Assembly (NCBI RefSeq): GCF_003473485.1
Contig: NC_053043.1
Span: 17,203,001 to 17,267,000, forward strand
Reading direction: 5' to 3'
Length of the DNA stretch: 64,000 nt
Source of the DNA: Medicago truncatula
Taxonomy: Eukaryota > Streptophyta > Magnoliopsida > Fabales > Fabaceae
The notes beneath the pieces were generated by a model, which did not search any database, was not told where the DNA came from, and saw only the letters and a list, made by a program, of their open reading frames with translations. Of this stretch, positions 43,176 to 54,232 are shown one piece after another. The translations under genes were made by a program, and so were the position numbers. Positions within the stretch are counted from its first letter, which is position 1, and every line of letters begins with the position of its first letter.

Positions 43176-45983
43176 TTACCTTAACGAATCTCCATGTTCA
43201 CTGACACTACCGCCGGAAAGCTTTCGAATTATATGCCATAAACGTTTGCTTCTTCCGGTTCTTAGAGGACCTGAATATGAATGTCTTCTAAATGATCCAG
43301 ATACTTGCCTTTCAAATCTTGCCGATGAGCTGAATATTTCTGATGTCGACAGCCCATTTTCGATATCAACTCCGAAATCGTAGTTAGCGGCTGCGGAATG
43401 GCTTTGGAAATTATCTGGTAGTTGTTCAGTAACAGTATAGAAATCAGAAGATGAACCGTCCTTGTTAGAACTTGTTGAACCGGCTTCTTTTGCTTCATCA
43501 CATTCATTACACACGAGTTTCAAAGCCTGAACAACCTCGCCCATGAAAGGACGATCTGAAACCTCTGGCTGTACACACATTGAAGCAATGGCTGCAACTT
43601 TAGCCACACTATCAAAAGGCACATTACTTCCGAGAGATGGATCGATTATCACTTCGAGTCCTTCTCTGCTTGTTAGGAGCGGACGGGCCCATGCAACAAG
43701 ATTCTCTTGACCAGGTGGTTGTGAAAAGTCCACTGGTTTTCGTCCTGTCAAAAGCTCAAGAAGGACAACACCATAGCTGTATACATCACTCTTCACGAGA
43801 AGATGCCCGGTCATTGCGTACTCAGGAGCCACATAACTGGATTAATTTTTCAAACATGAAAGAAAATACCATGTCAGTAAAAAGGGTAATATAATAAAAT
43901 GTTAATACTACCTTCATTCATTTTTAGTTATCGTTCTAAGCTTATTTACATATACGAAGAAAATCAACAAAATTTATTATTTGTGATTGATTTACATGTC
44001 TTTTTCCTATAATATCCGTAACTATCTATTATCTTATTCCACCTATTTATCTCATTGCAATAAAAGATAAGAGTATGATTGATAAAACAATAGTTAATGA
44101 TGCATTGAACTTTGAAAACTACAAATAAATAGAAACAAAATTCGTTTGCAAAAACGACAGATATTTCAGGCAAGAAAACTGTGTACCCGAAAGTTCCCAT
44201 GACACGGGTAGATATGTGTCTGTTATCCTCATCAGCTGCCGTTCGAGCCAATCCAAAGTCAGATACTTTAGGTGTAAAATCATTTTCCAATAAGATATTG
44301 CTAGATTTGAAGTCCCTATGTATGACATGTGGACTTGAATCTTCATGCAGATAAGCGAGACCACGAGCAGCACCAAGTGCTATCTTTATTCGAGCACTCC
44401 AATCAAGTGGGCTTTTTTCCCTGTCAACTCCTACCAGAAGACCAAATAGAAGAAAACAATTTAACGATCAAAGTAATTATGATCAAAGTAAAACGTTTTT
44501 AACGATTTGACAATTATGATTGATTGACAGTATAAACTATCTTTACACTGACAATGTATATGAATTAAATCCATAAACACTCATTATATTGAAGTACTAA
44601 ACAATTGACACGACACATGAGGCTGAAGCAAGAAAATTTATGTACCATGTAAATGGGATTCCACACTGCCATTTGGAATGAGTTCATAAACTAGACATCG
44701 GAAGCTGAGCTCTGTACATATACCGATCAACTTCACCAAATTTCTATGGTGAAGGCGGCTAAGCATCTCAACTTCAGATAAGAATTCACGATCACCATGA
44801 TGATCCTCTCGCTTTAGAACTTTGAAGGCTACTTTTGACCCATCTTCAAGGTTACCACTATAAACAAGACCAAAACCTCCTTCTCCGAGTATTCTAGAAG
44901 GGTGAAAATTATCAGTTGCCTTCTCTATTTCATTCATACTGAAAGTCTTGGCAGATCCTGCGTAAGCAGCAATGCTAGATCGAAATGATGTTGAAGCTGA
45001 AGCACCTGCATTTGATGGTCCAGCAGTACCTGTGAATCACGTGTTTGTTTCTTAATTAAAAAAAGGCTATAAATGATAAACAAATTAAATTGTCACAACA
45101 GATTATAAGACATTACGCCTTGAGTTACCTGGTGTTTTGGTAAGAGATGGTGGAAAAACCCGTGGGGTTGATGTTGGTTGAGACTCAGAAACATGATCTC
45201 TGAACTTAATTAATGCAAAAACAGCGGCAGAGCATAAAACAATTGCTAGAAAAGATGAAAGAGCAATGATAGCTATAATGCCCTTGCTAAGTCCACTTCT
45301 ATGCTGCCTCTTCTGTATGTCAACTCCAAGAGGCTTTATTGTTCTACCATTGTTGCCATTGTTTGAATATGGGCCACCGTCTATCATGTTAACACTTGAA
45401 GGTGGTAATGGAGGAGATGGAGGTAAACCTGCATATTTGGAGAACCGTATAAACTTTTTATCTGAGAGAAAGTCAAGAAGAGAATACAATGAAACTGAGA
45501 ATTTACGCATATATACCTGGATAGCTTATATATAAAACTTCATAATCACCAAAGTAAGAAGATTTAATAACAACTTTTTTATGCCAAAATCTATCTGAAG
45601 TTAAAAAGGCGGTAGTGTTGTCAAATTGTTCCCCAAGCGGCACCAAATCAATGAGGGCATCGGTTTTATCTGGCTGATCAGTTGCTGCATTGGCTCCCAT
45701 AATACGAACTTGGCTTTGTTTCATGAAAACACCGCTGGATATTTCAGAAGCAAGCTCCGAAACCAAAGGGAAGAAGGTGTACAGAGGAACGTTGAGGCGA
45801 AGACCAACTCTCATGGGCCAGATACACATGCAAGGCACCCCGGGTGGAGAATTTGTGTAAGGCTCCGAGCAAACAAATGATAAACAATCTAAAGAATGAA
45901 AGTATATACTCGTCAGAAAAATCCAACTTTACATATTTGAGTTTGCAATCTCGTGTGAGAAATTCTTGATCTACAGTCCTTCT

Positions 45984-46040
<57 letters not shown>

Positions 46041-49000
46041 GTTATGAAAAATTTGTATCAATTATTTCTCAAAAAGAATATTCAAGTGTGCTAACCTTCA
46101 TTGGGAGGTGGGGGAGGCAATGCTTGAACTCGAGGCAATATTGGCTTCTTAGGGCTCTTTGAAAAAGACCGCTGAGGAGATATTTTAGGAGGGTGAAATG
46201 GAACTTGCAACAAACACAATGAGTAGATGCAAACGGATAAGTAGATGATGACAAAAATACAAGTTTATTTTAAATATGGAATTATAACCTTTCTTACTTT
46301 TTGTTGAGTGAGGGAAAGTCTTGAATGATGGAGAAGGAGCAGGTGAAACCTGGCTCACTGGTGATTGAATAGGGAAGGTAAACGGAGAATCTGCAGAACC
46401 TACAACAAAGATAATCCTCAGTAATTAAACCCTTCATTTACTTATCACTATCATAGAAGAAACTTCTTAAAAGTTTCAAAGGCACCTCTGTTCATTGGTG
46501 CTGGAGCATTATGTCTTCGTCTATTTGTAGGAAGAAACGAGGGAGGAATTGGTTTATCTATATAAAATAACCAAACAAAAATTAATATGTATACAATCAA
46601 TTACAGTGAAAAAAAACTTAAAATGTGACAGAATTCAATCGGATGATCTAAGAGTCAAACCTTGGTGTTTGGATGTTGGAGGAGAAACAAAATATGATGA
46701 TGCAGGAGCTGGGCTGGTTATCGTGTTCCTTGTATGCTGATGCTTATGAAATGTGGTCGAAGGTGAAGATGCAGGAGAATGATCTTCTTTGTTGAAAGGA
46801 GATTTAGGAGGTGAAGTCAGTGGCTCAGGAGCATGATGAAATGGCCTTGCTTTATTTACAGAAGGAGCTACAACAGATATAACATAAATAAATCAACACA
46901 GAGACTAATTTGGATATTCATCTATTGAACATGAGACAAAATAATAGTTGTGAATATGTTATTTTTAAACATGTTAACACTAAACTTCCAAAAGAATTCA
47001 AGCATGATGTCTATTTTGTACGCTTTTATCAGAGTTGGTATTCAACATGATATTAGACCATGGCTGAGTTCAATCCTAACCATCTATTTTGTTAGATATA
47101 CAAAACCATATTGGTCCTCATCCTAGTTAAGAATATGCATCGCATCAAAAGTAGTTTAATGTTACCATATGTACCTTGAGCAGGGGAATTAACTATAGCT
47201 GGTGGTGACTTTGGTTTTTTGTTCAAAGGCGCAGAAACAGGTTCTCCACCGTTTTTCCCATTGAAGCTTCTGGAAGGTGTTAATGTGGGAGAGATGACAG
47301 GTGCTGCAGCATATGATTAGGAATTAAGGAATGATTTCACAATAGCATTAACAATGCAAAAGAAATTATATTAATCAGATGCAAATCTTGAGCGCACTCT
47401 AGAATGATAGTTACTGAAAGATTTGATAACATATATAAAGATTTATACATTGAGAAAAAATAATTAAAATGCAAAAGATTTGTGAACATATATAGACATT
47501 GTAAAGCTACTATCTGAAAAGTGTGAATGCTATGGTTGTAACTAAACACACTCATATTATCATGTGATATTGAAATGAGAGAGATACAATACAATCAAAC
47601 GTCTTTCTAGATTATCATTTATCAACAACAATAGTATTCAAAGTTTCAAATCAGTAACAAAGTATCCAATCATGCATAAGATTGTGCTTTAAACAGTGTA
47701 GAGAGACAACAAACGTGCAAATGAAGAAATTAAATGATGTAACAGAAAGTAACTGTTAAATATTTCATAAAAAGCGATACACGAATAAAATCAATTCTCT
47801 AAATTTGCACCTGGTACTTCATTTGGAGGCGCTGCTGGTATGACTGGGTGGATCAATGGTGGATCTACCGGAAATGTACTTATTGGTGCTGCAAGAGTAC
47901 AATAAAAAAGATAAGAATGAGACAAATACACATAAAAAGTATGATAAAATTAAAATTAAATATTGTATCCTTCTCCCTTCTTTTGTTAAACTAAGTGTTG
48001 GTCTCAAGTGGTTCATGAGCTTCAGTGAAGGTTGAATCGGTCGGAAATACCTAAGTTCGAACCCTGACTGGAACAATCACTGGCCATGTTTTACTTACTT
48101 CATGAATCCCGGCAAACTCTAGATTACCAAGGTCTCTTTCCTTGGAAACTGGAGGGTTAAGGCCATAAATAAGTAACAAGATCAACTAGGTGAAATGGAT
48201 GGAGTTATTTTTAGTGAAATCGGGTGGCCTAATGGTTGGTTATTTTGCCTTTTCCATGACTGACATGAAATAGCTTATGTGCTGTAATGAAAACTAGGAA
48301 TTTCAAAACTATATAATTGAATTTTAGAGATGATTTGAGAAGATTATACAACATACGTGGCATTACTGGTTCTGGAGTGTGAATGTGTCCCTTATGTATG
48401 GTTGTATTATGAACATTAGGTGGAACACTTCCATGTTGAGAGGGCTGGCTGACTGACGAGTTTTTTGGAAAATTTGCAGGAGGTTCTGCAACCGGAGCTG
48501 TTCAAAATGACGTAAAATGCATGTTTAGCGTCAATATCAACAAGAAATAAGGACCTAAAAGAAATTTTTTATAACCATAAATTAAAATTACCTTGTGAAA
48601 CTGGTTCCAATGTGTGACTGATACTGGAATTCCTTCTATGGACAGTTGGAGGCAAACTTCTAGGTTCAGTTGACTGATTCACCGGCAAATGTTTCGGTAT
48701 ATTGAATACAGGAGCTGTGTTTAATATGCATTAAAAAATAGTATTTTTTTGTCAATAACAATTGGAAGTTGGTTAAGAGAAAAGGAAATTTCAGAAGACA
48801 AGTATTAAAATTTCATCACATGCCTGGTGACATTGGCTGCGGAGGAGGAAAACTTCCATTATTAGTTGAATGGCTTATTGGTGAAACTTTAGGCTCATTG
48901 GTAGAAGGTGTTGCAACTGGGGCTGTTCCAATATTTCAACAGAAGAGCATATTTTTGGGTTAATAACAACTGGAAGGTGGAGACGATGAAATGGAAAACG

Positions 49001-52000
49001 ATTCTGTATGAATTATAAATGAGTAAATAGGCAAACCATCATTTTAATCCCTAAATGTGAGAGAGGTTATAACCATAATCTCTGAATGTTTCTGAATTAA
49101 AAAAAAATATACATAAGTGGACCAAATTGACTACATGTGTTTGGCAAGGCCAAAGCTCTAGCTAATATCAGATAGCTTGTAGCACATAAGCTCGTATGAT
49201 CAAAGTAGATATGTTTGGTAAGTGTTTTCTCTCACGAACTTAAAGCGTTTTTTCAAAAGCTTATTGTTTGTTTTGCGACGCCACTTCAAGTAGTGTCTGA
49301 GCTTATAGTGTATCGTATTTTCTCTCATTTTTATCATCAATATCTTAATTGAAAACATTTAAATATGAATTTAAAATATCTTTTTTCCATTTTATATTTC
49401 TGAGATAGTTGAAAAGCTAATTTTTTTAAAAACCTAAATTTCTATCAGGAAGCTAATCCGCTATTATCGACTATCAGCTAGTTTATCCAATATCCGCTAT
49501 TAGTGAACCGAGACCAATAGAAAACACATTCAAGGACCAAACTAACTAACAATAAAAGAAACGTTTGAGGACCAAACTGACTAACGAATGATGTATTTAT
49601 GTACTTTTTGTAATTTTGATACATTCAGAGAGTATTGTGACACCGCCATATTTAAGAACCAAACTCTTTCCTCAATTATAATTACATGACAAACTTTAAT
49701 CGCATACCTGGTGAAACTGGCTCTAGGTTGTGATTCCTACTTTCATTCCTCTTGTCAACCTTAGGAGGCAAACTTCCATGCTCAATAGGTTGGCTGATAG
49801 GTGAAGTTTTAGGCAAATTTCCAGGAGGTGTTGCAACAGGAGCTGTTCAAGAAGCAAAAGAAGACAAGAATCTCGGTCAATATCAATATGAATTATCAAG
49901 GTTCCCTCAATAAAAGAAACTTTCCAATCATGTACCTGGAGCTTTCCTTTGAGGTGGAATTGGTCGCATAGGTGGTGGAAAACTCCTTTCAGCAGTTGAT
50001 GGGGCTGGAACAGCCTTATCCGGTGGCGTTAACGGTTTGGTGCTTTGACTAGGACTAGGTGATATGGATGATTCACTTCCTTTAGTCTTCTGAGGAGGTG
50101 GAGCTGATGTAGGAGGTTGTAATGCGACTGGAGGTTGCAAGAAAGATCCTGGATGATGAAAAGCCATCTTTTTGTGTCAGATGATACTGTTGTAAATACT
50201 TTTACTCATCCATTAGACAGGTCTGTTCGGTATACAATAGTCTATACGCATATTAGCGTCTGGACTCGATTTACATCTTTAAAATAATATTCAGAAAATC
50301 ATTTCACAATTCTACAGATCCCAATGTGACCTAATGGACTAAGCTAGTTGAATTACCCTTTGGATGTAAGTTGAGACAACGTCTCACATTTAAGGACCAA
50401 AATGACTCTTTACTTGTTTTAATCACATACCTGGTGAAACTGGCTCTAGGTTGTGACTCTTGCTTTCATTCCTCTTATCAACACTAGGAGGCAAACTTCC
50501 ATGATCAATTGGTTGGCTTGTAGGTGAAGTTTTAGTTGCAGGAGGTATTGCAACAGGAGCTGTTCAAGAAGCAATAGAAGAGAAGAATCTTGGTCAATAT
50601 CAATATGAGCGTTCCACCAATAAAACAAACTTTTCAGTGATGTACCTTGAGCAATTGGTGTGGATATAGGAGGCCTAACAATAGGTGCTTTACTTTGAGG
50701 TGGAATTGGCTGCATGGGCGGGGGAAAGTTTCTTTCAGCAGTTGATGGTGCTGGAACAGCTTTATATGGCGGCGATAATGATTTGGCGCTTGGACTAGGA
50801 GGTGGCGATGCAAGTGAAGGGTGCAAGAAAGACCCTGGATGATGAAAACCGAAATTTCCATCAGATGATCCTATCATGGCCTAATAGATGTTAGGATTCA
50901 CGTTTGGGAGATCCAAAAGTGATTCTGAAGACTTAAAAATTGATTTTAACATGCTTGGAAGTTCTCGATTAAAATTGATTTTTCCTATAAATTTTATTTG
51001 AACAAGATTTTGCCTAAAGAATTGATTGATTCTAACTTGAAGTTAAGATTTGTTGCTTTTGCCTCTACACGTGAGTTTTACACTCAAATTTTTTGTTCAA
51101 TTCATTGTCATGTGAACTTATCGAAACAAGACCATTTTACATTAAAATCACATTTAACTAAAGTCAATTTTACAAAACTAATTCAATCAAAATCAATTTT
51201 AGCCACTATAGAACCAAACGCATAGTCCCTGAATGATCACATGGAAAACAATTCTGCAAGAATTGTAATTAAGTAAACAGTCAATTTAATTCCTAAATGT
51301 GTGAGACACTTTCCTTAGTCCCAGAATTTATTGAAATTTCGACGCCGTAACGGAACATATCAATAGATATCTGACAAGATATGAGACAAAGAATGATTTA
51401 TTGGTGCTTCACAGGCCATTTGTTAGTAATTATATGGGCCAAGTTGGCTAACAGAAGACACATTCGAGAACCAAACTAGGTTAGTAAAAAAGAAACCAAA
51501 CTAGATCATAATGAAAGGAACATTTTGGCGAACGAACTAAATAACCAAAGATGCATTTATGTTTTTGTAATTTTGATACATTTAGCGACTATTGTGACAG
51601 GACTTCAAACATTTAAGGACCAAAATGAATCTTCACTCATTTTAATCACATACCTGGTGAAACTGGCTCTGGGTTGTGACTCTTACTTTCATTCCTGTTA
51701 TCAACATTAGGAGGCAAACTTCCATGATCAATTGGTTGGCTGATAGGTGAAGTTTTAGGCAAATTTCCAGGAGGTGTTGCAACAGGATCTGCTCAAGAAG
51801 CAACAGAAGAGAGGAATCTTGGTCAATAATCAATATGAAAGTTCCCTCAATAAAAGAAACTTTCAACTTTCCATTCAAGTACCTGGAGCAGTTGGTGTTG
51901 ATATAGGAGGACTAACAGTAGGTGTTTTCATTTGAGGTGGAATTGGTTGTATGGATGGTGGTAGATTCCTTTCGGCCGTTGATGGTGCTGGAGCAGATTT

Positions 52001-53477
52001 ATATGGCGGCGATATCGATTTGGTGCTTGGACTAGGACTAGGTGATACGGTTGATTCAATTCCTTTAATCTTTTGAGGAGGTGGAGCTGATGTAGCAGGT
52101 GGTAATGCAACTGGAGGTTGCAATATAGTTCCTGGATTATGAAAACTCAATTTTTTTGTCAGACTATCCCAATGCAGACCTGATTAGATTATTTGAAATT
52201 ATCTACTGTCATTAGCACTTCTGAGACTGTTCGGAAGAGCTTATGGAAATATCTTATGACATATCCATAAACTTTTTTTAGCTTATTTCCGTAAGATCTC
52301 TCGGATAGCTTATGAAAACACTTAATAGCTTATATGAGAACAATTTGACTTTATTTTACCTTTTGTCATTAAACTAGTTTATACATAAACACTTAAATGA
52401 TAAAGGCTTATGCTATAAGTGCTTAATTAAGATTTTTTATCCAACCAAACAGGGTCTAAGGGAGTTGAATTACCATTCGGATGTAAAAGACTAGGCGCTT
52501 CACTAGAGAAAGGATCCATAGGCAATATTGCTGGAGACGGCGATATAACAGATCCTGGAAGAAGGAACAGAAGTGAATCGAAGTTTGAAAGCTCATAATT
52601 CAATACCTTAGCTATATATTATTAAGTTTACCATCTGGATCTGAAGGGCTTGATGCAGTGCTTCTCCATGACTGTCCATTATGGATAGGACCAGGTGCTT
52701 CTCCTTCAGGATGAACACCAGGAAGAAATGCTGGAGATGGGGATATAATAGACCCTTAAAGAAAAAATTATCAATCAGAAATCCAAATATCAACAAGATA
52801 AAACTTATGAAATCAAATGACATGGACTGATAAATCAGACTAACTTATGTGATCATATCAGCATTATATTATGCAAAATTGAACAATTCTGAATCTTGGT
52901 ATATTCTAGTATATCTAAATAAAGGATCTATATAGTCCAATTGAGAGCAAAATTTGAATTTTTTTTATAGATTTTCTATATCTACAAATTCAAATATTGC
53001 AGACTACTAGATTCTTAAGGTACAACACTGGCTTACTTTCATATTGATTCAATGAGGGGTAAGAAATCAAACCACATGCATAAAGAATCCTAACCAAAAA
53101 AGCCTCTTTGGTTTTCTAAAAATCATGAGAATTACAATCTTCTTATACCAATAAAACCACATAAGCACTAATTTCTAATTTTGCATACCTAGCATAGAAT
53201 AACTTCTTAACAAATCAGCATTTATCAGCTAAATATGTTATAATTAAGCTGTTGATCTTGATCTTATTAGTGTAAGATTTAAACCAATAATTTAATTGCA
53301 AATTAAGCAATCATGTTTAGCCTCTAAGTTCTGTGTATTAATCTCTAACAATCTGTGACAAATTTATAAAAGAGTTAAAAAAGTTGTGAGGTTAATTAAG
53401 TACCTACCTTCAGATCCTTGAGCTTCAACAACAAAACCAAAAACACAAATCAGAATCAATGGCAAAACCACCCTCAT
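43176..53477 (-). CDS. ALE2: ALE2-like receptor kinase with expanded proline-rich ectodomain
   Basis: Twenty-three exons join in frame to 1,447 residues. The signal peptide is [19 protein letters not shown]. Exons 2-18 (residues about 24-794) form a Pro/Ser-rich ectodomain. Exon 19 is the conserved Cys-containing juxtamembrane domain ([20 protein letters not shown]). Exon 20 has the membrane span (about 968-992, [20 protein letters not shown]). Exons 21-23 hold the kinase: [10 protein letters not shown], Lys in [31 protein letters not shown] and VAPEYAMTG, all catalytic residues present. Exon ends: 53477-53408, 52754-52632, 52554-52474, 52131-51883, 51788-51654, 50834-50646, 50559-50431, 50148-49936, 49842-49708, 48922-48824, 48714-48592, 48497-48357, 47888-47811, 47303-47175, 46867-46661, 46557-46486, 46399-46298, 46203-46096, 45888-45517, 45428-45129, 45029-44646, 44430-44187, 43836-43176. 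Arabidopsis ALE2, which acts in epidermal identity, is about half this length; the extra is ectodomain. Confidence 0.92.
45986..46035. repeat. (AT)n microsatellite in receptor intron 18
   Basis: About 50 bases of AT dinucleotide in the intron between the last proline-rich exon and the Cys-containing domain exon. Confidence 0.95.
47990..48190 (+). mobile_element. tRNA-derived SINE in receptor intron 12
   Basis: GTTGGTCTCAAGTGGTTCA resembles box A, and CTAAGTTCGAACCCTGAC, about 45 bases later, contains a near-perfect box B. The following CTGGCCATG and CCCGGCAAACTC lines form the SINE body. Ends and target duplication were not resolved. Confidence 0.6.
49708..52131 (-). repeat. Three-fold amplified two-exon cassette in the receptor gene
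   Basis: Exon pairs 52131-51883 with 51788-51654, 50834-50646 with 50559-50431, and 50148-49936 with 49842-49708 are paralogous. The first exon of each pair carries a [17 protein letters not shown] line. The second carries PVATPP-like, [14 protein letters not shown] and NESKSHN-EPVSPG lines. Intron ends next to them are also alike (the donor line CCAGGTATGTGATT). Exons 10-12 (48922-48357) look like older, more diverged copies of the second type. Confidence 0.85.
50900..51222. mobile_element. MITE in receptor intron 5
   Basis: The left end CACGTTTGGGAGATCCAAAA and the complement of the right end (TATGCGTTTGGTTCTATAGT) share the GCGTTTGG-type terminus. Both arms continue with AAAATTGATTTT lines. 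About 320 bases, non-coding. Confidence 0.6.
52223..52457. mobile_element. MITE in receptor intron 3
   Basis: The left end GAGACTGTTCGGAAGAGCTT resembles the complement of the right end (AGACCCTGTTTGGTTGGAT). Internal AGCTTATG and CATAAGC words recur in inverted order. About 235 bases, non-coding. A related AGCTTAT-rich segment lies at about 49130-49510 in intron 9. Confidence 0.5.
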
Positions 53478-53901
53478 CTTCAAATCAATCTCAAAAGACT
53501 AACACAGTAATAAATAGGTGAATATATTAAAAATTTAGAACTAGTTGATAACTTGAAGCAAAAACAAGTTAAATTGAAGAACTTCCACATATAGTAGTAA
53601 CACCAAAAGTATGAGAAAGAAGATTATAGAACAAGCAAGAAGATTTTTTAGTGGTATGAGAAATAAGAAGTGTTTGTTGAGAATAAGAGTTCAAGAATTG
53701 GTAGAGACAAAGGTTTGTGACTTCCATAGGAGAGGTAAAAAAGTTTAACTGTTTAGTTTTGAACACTAGAGATGGTAGTTAGATCAAGGTTAAAATTGTT
53801 GCAGTGCAATAAAAATTATGGAGTTTGTGTGTTACACAATTCAGGAACACTTGAAGGAAACTCTAGAATGGAGAAAGTGAATTAACAGACCTCTTCTCTT
53901 T

Positions 53902-53904
<3 letters not shown>

Positions 53905-53934
<30 letters not shown>
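53905..53934. repeat. (GA)15 tract upstream of the receptor gene
   Basis: Fifteen perfect AG units, about 430 bases upstream of the receptor start codon; CT-rich on the transcript strand. Probably in the 5' UTR or core promoter, where GA/CT tracts are common in plants. Confidence 0.85.
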
Positions 53935-53935
<1 letters not shown>

Positions 53936-54105
53936 CAGTTGGAGTGGGACAGAGAGCCTTAGGAGCAGAACAGTGTATTTTCTATTAAGACTATATATTA
54001 TATAATATATGTAGTATAATATACTATGTATATAAAATATACATATGGTGTAATTAATAAGTTACATAAATCCAGAGTTTTTATTTTTATAACTTACTAA
54101 CTTTT

Positions 54106-54215
54106 TTTTTGTCAACTAATCTAGTGAAGGTGAATAAGGGGGTGTATGAGGTTCGAACTTCGACCTCTATATATAATAATGTTATCCCTGTCAACTGAGT
54201 TATGCTCACGAGGAC
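54106..54215 (-). mobile_element. SINE with 17-bp target duplication
   Basis: The body is 110 bases, flanked by ATAACTTACTAACTTTT at 54089-54105 and 54216-54232. On the minus strand it starts GTCCTCGTGAGCATAACTCA (box A region, TAACTCAGTTGACAGGG), has box B GAAGTTCGAACCTC and ends in a poly-A run. A textbook tRNA-derived plant SINE, probably young because the flanks match perfectly. Confidence 0.9.
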
Positions 54216-54232
54216 ATAACTTACTAACTTTT

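Noticed and set aside
50446..50877. Single long minus-strand frame read across two receptor exons
   Set aside because: The frame runs through an intron with clear GT and AG sites; paralogous cassettes are spliced at the same places.
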